A DNA stretch of 58,026 bases from Bacteroidetes oral taxon 274 str. F0058. Lineage in GTDB: Bacteria > Bacteroidota > Bacteroidia > Bacteroidales > Paludibacteraceae. The notes under the pieces are model-generated. The model had not been told where the DNA came from and did no database searches. It worked only from the letters and a program-made list of their open reading frames with translations. Below are positions 52,451 through 58,026 of this stretch, one piece after another. The stretch covers positions 603,761 through 661,786 of the forward strand of contig GG774890.1 of assembly GCA_000163695.1 (NCBI GenBank), read 5' to 3'. Each line of letters opens with the position of its first letter. The stretch's first letter is position 1. A program made the translations under genes and the position numbers.

Positions 52451-53893
52451 ATGATTAATTTAGAACCCAAAGCAGTATGGCAGTGCTTTTCCGAAATCTG
52501 CCAAGTGCCTCGTCCTTCGAAAAAAGAGGAACAGATAATAGCCTTCCTTCTCGACTGGGGCAAACGTCACGGAATAGAAACGGTCAAAGACCACGCAGGC
52601 AATATCCTTATGAAAAAACCTGCTTCGAAGGGTTACGAAAAACGCCCGACAGTAGTATTGCAGGCACATATGGATATGGTGTGCGAAAAAAACAGCGACA
52701 CCGTACACGACTTTATGAAAGACCCGATACAACCATATATCGATGGCGAATGGGTCAAGGCAAGAGGAACTACACTCGGAGCCGACAACGGTATAGGTAT
52801 GGCTGCTATAATGGCAATATTGCTCGACTCCGACCTGAAACACCCTGCTTTGGAGTGCCTCATTACGGTAGACGAAGAGACAGGGCTCACAGGAGCTTTC
52901 GAATTGAAAGCAGGATTCCTCAGTGGTAAAAAACTACTTAACCTCGACTCCGAGGACGACGGCGAAATATTTATAGGTTGTGCAGGAGGAGTGGATACCA
53001 TTATCAATCTGCCGTATAAAGCAGAGAAAGCACCATCTGACCTATATTACTGTCGCATATCGGTGAAAGGTCTCTGCGGCGGACACTCCGGTGATGATAT
53101 CGATAAAGGCAGAGCCAATGCCAATAAGTTGTTGAACAGATTCTTGTGGAATGTAAATAAGAAAACCAAAGTGTCGCTTGCCGAAATCAACGGAGGCAAT
53201 CTCCGCAATGCTATACCGCGTGAGGCTTATGCTGTCATCGGTGTCGATAAGGGTTTCAAAGAAGAGTTGGCTGTGATGCTCAATAATTATATTGCCGATG
53301 TTACGGGCGAGTATGCTGTTACTGAGCCGGGTCTGAAGATAACCATCGACTCCGAGTCTACTCCTTCAATGGTCGTTGAAGGTGATGTTACGTCCAGACT
53401 GCTATATTCGCTCTATGCGTGCCCCAATGGTATTATCAGAATGAGCGACGATATGCCTGGATTGGTAGAGACATCGACAAATCTGGCTTCCGTAAAGATG
53501 AACGACGGAAAGAACATCGAGATAGTAACCTCGCAACGCAGTAGCGTTACATCGGCTAAAAACGACATTGCCTCTATGGTAGAGAGCGTGTTTACTCTGG
53601 CGGGAGCCAACGTAAGACATTCCGACGGATATCCTGGTTGGAAACCCAATCCGCACTCTGAGCTGGCTCAGAAACTTGCCGCTTCGTACAAAAAACTTTT
53701 CAACAAAGAGGCAAAAATAAGAGCTATCCACGCAGGACTCGAATGCGGGCTTTTCAGCGAAAAATATCCTGATATGGATATGGCTTCGTTCGGACCGACT
53801 ATGCGGGGTGTACACTCACCCGACGAACGTCTGCACATCAAAGATACCGAAAAATTCTATAAACTTCTGATAGATGTGCTTGAAAATATGTAA
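52451..53893 (+). CDS. pepD: Aminoacyl-histidine dipeptidase (M20C, PepD)
   Basis: A 480-residue M20C metallopeptidase cleaving Xaa-His and other dipeptides. Zinc-site motifs are LQAHMDMV (H73, D75), GTTLGADNGIGMA (D112) and the catalytic/metal pair in VDEETGLTGA (E142, E143). The lid domain (about 175-390) includes CGGHSGDDI, and the C-terminal metal His is in GPTMRGVHSPDERLHI. Consistent with an asaccharolytic or peptide-using lifestyle. It is a single gene with its own terminator. Confidence 0.95.
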   Translation: MINLEPKAVWQCFSEICQVPRPSKKEEQIIAFLLDWGKRHGIETVKDHAGNILMKKPASKGYEKRPTVVLQAHMDMVCEKNSDTVHDFMKDPIQPYIDGEWVKARGTTLGADNGIGMAAIMAILLDSDLKHPALECLITVDEETGLTGAFELKAGFLSGKKLLNLDSEDDGEIFIGCAGGVDTIINLPYKAEKAPSDLYYCRISVKGLCGGHSGDDIDKGRANANKLLNRFLWNVNKKTKVSLAEINGGNLRNAIPREAYAVIGVDKGFKEELAVMLNNYIADVTGEYAVTEPGLKITIDSESTPSMVVEGDVTSRLLYSLYACPNGIIRMSDDMPGLVETSTNLASVKMNDGKNIEIVTSQRSSVTSAKNDIASMVESVFTLAGANVRHSDGYPGWKPNPHSELAQKLAASYKKLFNKEAKIRAIHAGLECGLFSEKYPDMDMASFGPTMRGVHSPDERLHIKDTEKFYKLLIDVLENM

Positions 53894-53922
53894 CATAAAA
53901 TCTTAAAATAAACTTTTTCATT

Positions 53923-53960
53923 ACCATCTCGTTTTGTCAAAGAGCGAGATGGTTTTTTAT
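53923..53960 (+). terminator. Intrinsic terminator after pepD
   Basis: CCATCTCG (53924-53931) pairs with CGAGATGG (53945-53952), followed by six T. Confidence 0.85.
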
Positions 53961-54025
53961 TTATTATTCTAATGTGGCTTGATATAGCCTGAAATGGGTT
54001 TGGGCGTAAAATTCTTAAATTTTAC

Positions 54026-54033
54026 TACCTTTG
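54026..54033 (+). promoter_or_regulatory. -7 promoter box for the isochorismatase-like gene
   Basis: TACCTTTG, 25 bases before the ATG, giving a very short leader. Confidence 0.65.
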
Positions 54034-54058
54034 CCTATCCAAAATGAATACTTGATTT

Positions 54059-54598
54059 ATGATTGCATTAAACGATACACAGTTGGTAATTATCGACATA
54101 CAAGGTAAGTTGTCTCAGATTGTTCACGAATCGGAGCGAGTGTTGTACAATAGCCGAATAATGATAGAAGGCTGCCGTCTGCTCGGCATACCTATTGTTT
54201 GGTTGGAGCAATTGCCCGAAAAATTGGGGGCGACACATCCTTCCATTGCCGAGGTGCTTACGGGATTGTCTCCGATAGCGAAGAGTTGCTTCTCGGCTTA
54301 TGCCAACGCCTCTTTTGTAGAACAGCTGGAGAGCAACAACCGCAAACAAGTTGTTTTGATAGGTATCGAAACACATATCTGTGTATATCAGACAGCAGTG
54401 GACTTGCTCCGAAACGGATACGAGGTGTTTGTGATAGCCGATGCTGTCTCGTCGCGTACGGCAGACAACAAAGCTATCGGCATAGAGATGATACGCCACG
54501 AAGGAGCAAAAATACTCAGCACCGAGGCTGTTCTGTTCGCTCTGATGCGTACGGCGGAGCATCCGAAGTTCAGAGATATAGCAAAATTGGTGAAATGA
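54059..54598 (+). CDS. Isochorismatase-family cysteine hydrolase
   Basis: A 179-residue alpha/beta hydrolase of the isochorismatase-like superfamily, closest in layout to YcaC-type proteins. The expected triad is present: D13 (VIIDIQGKL), K75 (SPIAKSCFS) and nucleophile C108 (GIETHICVYQTAVDLL), with the cis-peptide loop before it. Substrate unknown; family members act on amides, nicotinamide or isochorismate. No siderophore or NAD genes are nearby to narrow it. It is convergent with the following gene without a clear terminator between them. Confidence 0.87.
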   Translation: MIALNDTQLVIIDIQGKLSQIVHESERVLYNSRIMIEGCRLLGIPIVWLEQLPEKLGATHPSIAEVLTGLSPIAKSCFSAYANASFVEQLESNNRKQVVLIGIETHICVYQTAVDLLRNGYEVFVIADAVSSRTADNKAIGIEMIRHEGAKILSTEAVLFALMRTAEHPKFRDIAKLVK

Positions 54599-54636
54599 TT
54601 TTTATCATCGGAGTACAAGATACTTTATAAAAACGG

Positions 54637-55803
54637 CTATGGGTATACCTCTACCCTGACTCTATACTGTGTCTGTCCCCCAATAGGGCATAGCGACAGG
54701 TATCCGTTTGTTATTAGGCGGTTTTCTATTATGAGTGGTTTGTCTGCTTTTCGTCGTATGTGGTCGGCGAGTAGTTCGTCGGAGTGTCGGTAAAAATCGA
54801 CGGTAAAAAGTCCTCTTTTACCCGCTTTTACGAAGTTTTTATAGAATATGTTTGCAACCAATCCCATAGTCGGACGGAGATTTATCTCCACGCAGGGGTG
54901 GAGCAGCGTTTTACTATTCTGCCCGAAAACGAACATATCCACACCGAGATGTCCGTTGTAATGCGGAGCGATATTTTTTTGTATAAATATGATAAGTTGG
55001 TTTTTGACGGCATTTAGCAGTTCTACTCCTATCATAGACGATATGTGTGCTTCTATTTCGTTGTCGGGCATTAACGTATTGCCCGTATAAGCTATACCGT
55101 CGGTTTCGAATAGCGAATAACCGTCGAATGTAGTGCTATCGTGTGTGGTGTGGAATTCCATTGCAAAGTTTTGTAGCACACTGTAACGCTCCTCTGCAAC
55201 GATGTAACCTTGCTGTTCTATCGTTCGTCGTAGCCAACCGCGTAGATTGTCGTTTATCGTCTGTGCCGATGCAAAGCGTACACCTCTGCCGCTCTCGCTC
55301 AAAGGCGACTTAAACACCACGTCGGAGTATTTGTTTGTTAAATCGTCTATCTCTGACTGATTTGTTATTATGACAGGTGGTGTCGGGAGCTCAAATTCAC
55401 AGAGCGACGATAGTAACCACTCCATAGCATCTACCGCTGTACGCCTCTCGGTGAGCCGTCTGATGATGGTGAGTCGGGTGTCGTCAGGCAGCAACTCTCG
55501 GTTCACGCCTCGTTCGGTGAGCGATGTTACGAGCGATTTGTTCCACCCCCACGCATCTATGTCTGTCAATGCAGGGTAATCTATTTTGTCGCAAACATCG
55601 TACTGTAAACCCATAGATGAGGCTGTTTGGCTCCATTCGCTGTTTGTGCTGCTACGTTCGATAGTACATCCGCTACAGAACCATACGGGCAATACTAACA
55701 GGTCGTCGCTGATTCTCAATATATTACGCTTGGGGTTGTATTTGCAGTTGTTGCTTGCCAGGGCTATTTCGTGGTCGGGATTAAATATGAATATTTTTGC
55801 CAT
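54637..55803 (-). CDS. ATP-grasp-like protein, unknown function
   Basis: A 388-residue protein beginning AKIFIFNPDHEIALASN. The middle resembles an ATP-grasp fold: VIITNQSEIDDL, VVFKSPLSESGRGVRFA (lysine plus glycine-rich loop), YIVAEERYSVLQNFAMEFH (hinge-like), and near the C-terminus LGVDMFVFG followed by HPCVEINLRPTMGL, where acidic and Asn residues could bind Mg-ATP. This suggests a ligase forming a carboxylate-amine bond, but substrate and pathway are unknown. A Cys-rich WFCSGC motif lies in the N-terminal part. It is separated from lgt by a terminator. Confidence 0.7.
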   Translation of the reverse strand: MAKIFIFNPDHEIALASNNCKYNPKRNILRISDDLLVLPVWFCSGCTIERSSTNSEWSQTASSMGLQYDVCDKIDYPALTDIDAWGWNKSLVTSLTERGVNRELLPDDTRLTIIRRLTERRTAVDAMEWLLSSLCEFELPTPPVIITNQSEIDDLTNKYSDVVFKSPLSESGRGVRFASAQTINDNLRGWLRRTIEQQGYIVAEERYSVLQNFAMEFHTTHDSTTFDGYSLFETDGIAYTGNTLMPDNEIEAHISSMIGVELLNAVKNQLIIFIQKNIAPHYNGHLGVDMFVFGQNSKTLLHPCVEINLRPTMGLVANIFYKNFVKAGKRGLFTVDFYRHSDELLADHIRRKADKPLIIENRLITNGYLSLCPIGGQTQYRVRVEVYP

Positions 55804-55835
55804 ATTATTTAGTATTGTTTTCTGTGTTTTTTACA

Positions 55836-55876
55836 AAAAAGGCATAATTCACTATTTCTGCTGATTATGCCTTTTT
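55836..55876 (-). terminator. Intrinsic terminator after lgt
   Basis: GGCATAAT (55841-55848) pairs with ATTATGCC (55864-55871), flanked by A5 and T5. It works on the minus strand after lgt. Confidence 0.8.
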
Positions 55877-55890
55877 CATTGTCGCTTGGT

Positions 55891-56745
55891 CTAAGATTTT
55901 TTGTTTGTATTAGGTGTTGCCTTTTTTCGTTCAAAATCCTCGAGTGCCGATGGTCGCCGCAGTGCCCTCACTATTAGTACCAATCCCCATATTATGAGTG
56001 GTAGGCTGAGTATTTGTCCCATATTTATGAGCATATTTGCTTCGAATATCTCTTGTGGATTTTTGATGAATTCGAGCATAAATCTTGTTAAAAATATACA
56101 TATCAAAAAGACTCCGAATATCAGCCCCTGTCGCCTGTAAGCCTTGTATTTCCAATACATTGCCATTGTTATGGCAAATGTGATGAGGCAATAGAGCGTT
56201 TCGTATATCTGTGTAGGGTGTTTTGGCTCTGTCTGTCCGTCTCTTACGAATATGAACCCCCACGGCATCGACGTTACCTCACCGTAAATTTCGGAGTTCA
56301 TAAGGTTACCTAAACGTATAAGTGCTCCGCCTATCGCTACGCCGATAACGAGACGGTCTAATATGTACAGATAAGGTTTTCTTGTAACGTGCTTCGAGTA
56401 GAGCCACATACCTATCAGCAACCCTAATGCTCCACCGTGCGACGACAGACCGCCTTCCCACACCTTGATCATCTCTAACGGATTTTTGTAATAATACCAA
56501 AAGTCACCGTCTGCTCCATAAAAAAGGCAGTGTCCGAGTCTTGCCCCGATTATAAGGCTTATTGCTCCGTAAAAAAACATCTTGTCAGACCAGTTGGCAG
56601 GGCGGTTTTCGTTCTTGAATATCCTTATTACCACCAAGAAAGCGGCATATATCGCCAATCCCCATAGCAAGCCGTACCAACGCAGCGTGATGGGACCTAC
56701 GGAGAATATTTCGGGGTTTACATTCCAAACAATATAGTTCAACAT
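55891..56745 (-). CDS. lgt: Prolipoprotein diacylglyceryl transferase
   Basis: A 284-residue membrane enzyme (about seven helices) that attaches diacylglycerol to the lipobox Cys of lipoproteins, such as the two encoded near the start of this window. It shows the family's ITLRWYGLLWGLAIY, IGARLGHCLFYG, WEGGLSSHGGALG (His, Gly-rich) and IRLGNLMNSEIYG. The start at 56745 removes 15 residues that would overlap the upstream gene's end. It is 25 bases after the CofE-like gene, likely the same transcript. Confidence 0.95.
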   Translation of the reverse strand: MLNYIVWNVNPEIFSVGPITLRWYGLLWGLAIYAAFLVVIRIFKNENRPANWSDKMFFYGAISLIIGARLGHCLFYGADGDFWYYYKNPLEMIKVWEGGLSSHGGALGLLIGMWLYSKHVTRKPYLYILDRLVIGVAIGGALIRLGNLMNSEIYGEVTSMPWGFIFVRDGQTEPKHPTQIYETLYCLITFAITMAMYWKYKAYRRQGLIFGVFLICIFLTRFMLEFIKNPQEIFEANMLINMGQILSLPLIIWGLVLIVRALRRPSALEDFERKKATPNTNKKS

Positions 56746-56770
56746 CTTTTTATGGCTTCTTTTTATTTCG

Positions 56771-57469
56771 TTATTCGGCTTTTCGTACAATAGCTATTGG
56801 CGTTTGTTGTGCCGATTGTCCGAGTGGATTGTCTTTGAATAATGCTTTTAAAAATTTGTCGTCGAGGTGTTTCGACGATTTGCCTAATATATCTACATTA
56901 AGGTCGTTGGCATCGAGCACAATGAACTCGTTACCTAACTTCTCTTTCATCTCGCGGGCAACTTTGTTGGGTTTCAGAGGTGCTTTTTTGGCGTATTTGT
57001 TGTACGGCGGCAATGTATAGTCGCACGGACCGTCGATAGCATAAGCTTTTTTGCCGCATACCTTGTAGAATACTCCGCGTATACCGAAGGGTTTGGTAAC
57101 GGCGGCAGCTACGCAACCAAGCAGAATACGTGGGATTCCCACGTCTTCGATAGCCAGCTGCATAGTATGCGGACTGCCGAGACCTATACCGTATGGCGAT
57201 TTATAAACAAATCTTACCAAGAAATTTGCTAATTTAGAAGGCTTTATGTCTGTTATTGGGTACGAGCGACCTTGTGTTATTGCTATTATCTTTTCGCTAC
57301 AAAATATAATATCACCCTTTCGACGAATATCTTTTGTGTATTTGTCTACGACATCTCCGAATAGGTCGTCTTCTTTCATTACAACGTGTGTTTTGACAGG
57401 TATCCTAAGCCATTGCTCTCCATCTATTTCTATTGCAAGGCTTTTACCTTCGTTTGCCTTAAAATCCAT
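56771..57469 (-). CDS. CofE-like (coenzyme F420-0:L-glutamate ligase family) protein
   Basis: A 232-residue protein similar in layout to the F420-0:gamma-glutamyl ligase (CofE/FbiB) fold: IPVKTHVVMKEDDLFGDVVDKYT, RKGDIIFCSEKIIAITQGR, and a later FIVLDANDLNVDILG that could bind metal and GTP. No other F420 genes are here and Bacteroidales are not known to make F420, so a different gamma-glutamyl ligase or nucleotide-dependent reaction is likely. It has its own promoter and is followed by lgt. Confidence 0.78.
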   Translation of the reverse strand: MDFKANEGKSLAIEIDGEQWLRIPVKTHVVMKEDDLFGDVVDKYTKDIRRKGDIIFCSEKIIAITQGRSYPITDIKPSKLANFLVRFVYKSPYGIGLGSPHTMQLAIEDVGIPRILLGCVAAAVTKPFGIRGVFYKVCGKKAYAIDGPCDYTLPPYNKYAKKAPLKPNKVAREMKEKLGNEFIVLDANDLNVDILGKSSKHLDDKFLKALFKDNPLGQSAQQTPIAIVRKAE

Positions 57470-57749
57470 AAATATTTAATCTGAAAACGGTTTATAATTT
57501 AGTTTTGCAAAGATACTATTTTTTGTCAAAACCTATTCGAACATTGCTTTTTCTGCAATATTTTAGACTTAATTACCTGCTTTTGTCTAAATAAATAATT
57601 CATTATAAATTATCAATACAAATATACCTTAAAAGTTGGGGGTGTTTTCACGTTTGTTTGTTCTACAAAAAAATATATAAAAAAATTAATTTGATAATCA
57701 GTGTGTTAAGTAAAACTTTTCTTTTTCCCCTAAAAAAGTTTGTAAAAAG
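57470..57749. other. AT-rich intergenic region before the rRNA-like promoter
   Basis: About 280 bases without a gene. It holds the minus-strand promoter at 57508, a weak TTTAGAC/GTCTAAA hairpin (about 57563-57590) and, next to the rightward promoter, long A/T tracts that could act as an upstream activating element. Confidence 0.5.
57508..57515 (-). promoter_or_regulatory. -7 promoter box for the CofE-like/lgt transcript
   Basis: TATCTTTG on the minus strand, 39 bases before the ATG at 57469. Confidence 0.65.
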
Positions 57750-57781
57750 TTTGGTGGTGTAGTAAAAAGGTATTACTTTTG
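57750..57781 (+). promoter_or_regulatory. Rightward promoter at the window end (rRNA-type)
   Basis: TTTG (57750-57753), 20 bases, then TACTTTTG (57774-57781). It is preceded by strongly AT-rich tracts and followed by ~235 bases of structured non-coding leader. Confidence 0.65.
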
Positions 57782-57789
57782 CAGTCCGA

Positions 57790-58026
57790 TTTCGAGAGAG
57801 CGCTTGAGAAGTAGAGAGAGTTCTTGAGAGATTTGGGATATAATTTTTGCGAGAGGGAGTTCTCGTAGGGATACAAAGGAGTCAATCCGGAGGTATTCGG
57901 AGCGACGACAAAGGTCATTGACATATTGCAACAAGAGAAAAGTACAATGTGAGGTATATATTAGTTATCTGAGAAGATAAAATAATACCTTGTAGTAAAC
58001 AACAGAAAAACTTTTTCAGACGAGAA
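57790..58026 (+). other. Probable leader of an rRNA operon (16S just beyond the window)
   Basis: Non-coding, purine-rich and stem-forming sequence. GGTCATTGACATATTG (57913-57928) resembles the boxA-like GTTCTTTGACATATTG found shortly before 16S rRNA in many Bacteroidota. A GAGGTAT...ATACCTTG stem-loop follows (about 57952-57994). The sequence ends GACGAGAA, close to what precedes the usual GAGTTTGATC start. No part of the mature 16S is visible. Confidence 0.55.

Noticed and set aside
57730..57924. 64-residue minus-strand frame in the final region
   Set aside because: It lies across the presumed rRNA leader and promoter and shows no coding features.

Overview
The window is chromosomal DNA from an anaerobic member of the Bacteroidota, most likely order Bacteroidales. 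The evidence is convergent. Many genes are preceded by the Bacteroidota -7 promoter box TAnnTTTG, several with TTTG or TTG at -33, and classical Shine-Dalgarno sequences are mostly absent. The gene set also fits: a serine palmitoyltransferase, a type IX secretion C-terminal domain, a DUF6089 outer-membrane protein, paired OmpH/Skp chaperones after BamA, an HU-LysM membrane protein, carboxynorspermidine decarboxylase, and the anaerobe marker Hcp. Nearly everything is core housekeeping. I saw no transposase, prophage, restriction or toxin-antitoxin cluster, and no CRISPR array.

Layout. 1-5.2 kb: small lipoprotein, serine palmitoyltransferase, beta-helix lipoprotein, M24B peptidase, and a candidate 6S RNA on the minus strand. 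5.2-8.5 kb: an acidic pRiA4b/IS1096-passenger-like protein, dnaA, and an MCE/MlaD protein. 8.6-10.7 kb (plus): diadenylate cyclase and a glycosyltransferase. 10.7-19 kb (minus): small membrane protein, pyrH, GHL10 protein, coiled-coil protein, then the envelope-assembly block DUF6089-uppS-bamA-skp-skp. 19-21 kb (minus): an rplO-secY pair cut off from the rest of the ribosomal protein operons. 21-29 kb: aminotransferase, tRNA-Ser(CGA), glmS-nspC, an outer-membrane protein, menG-holB. 29-34 kb: HU and HU-LysM proteins, divergent from purB-guaB. 33.8-37.3 kb (minus): exbB-exbD-exbD-tonB plus a small membrane protein.

37.5-39.1 kb: a XerD-type recombinase followed by an unusual non-coding array of AT-rich elements phased every 42 bp. 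39.1-44.9 kb: MBOAT acyltransferase, a T9SS-secreted repeat protein, a DUF6064-like membrane protein and a split ThrE-type exporter. 45-54.6 kb (plus): outer-membrane barrel, aroQ, murG, yitT, fabD, hcp, pepD and an isochorismatase-like hydrolase. 54.6-57.5 kb (minus): an ATP-grasp-like protein, lgt and a CofE-like protein. The last ~280 bp look like the promoter and leader of an rRNA operon whose 16S gene would start just past the window.

Much of the content serves the envelope: precursor synthesis (glmS, murG, uppS), lipoprotein maturation (lgt), outer-membrane assembly (bamA, skp), energy transduction (tonB/exb), sphingolipids (spt) and protein export (secY, T9SS substrate). The items I consider most worth follow-up are the 42-bp phased array beside xerD, the isolated rplO-secY pair, the purB leader hairpin, the candidate 6S RNA and the HU-LysM pair.
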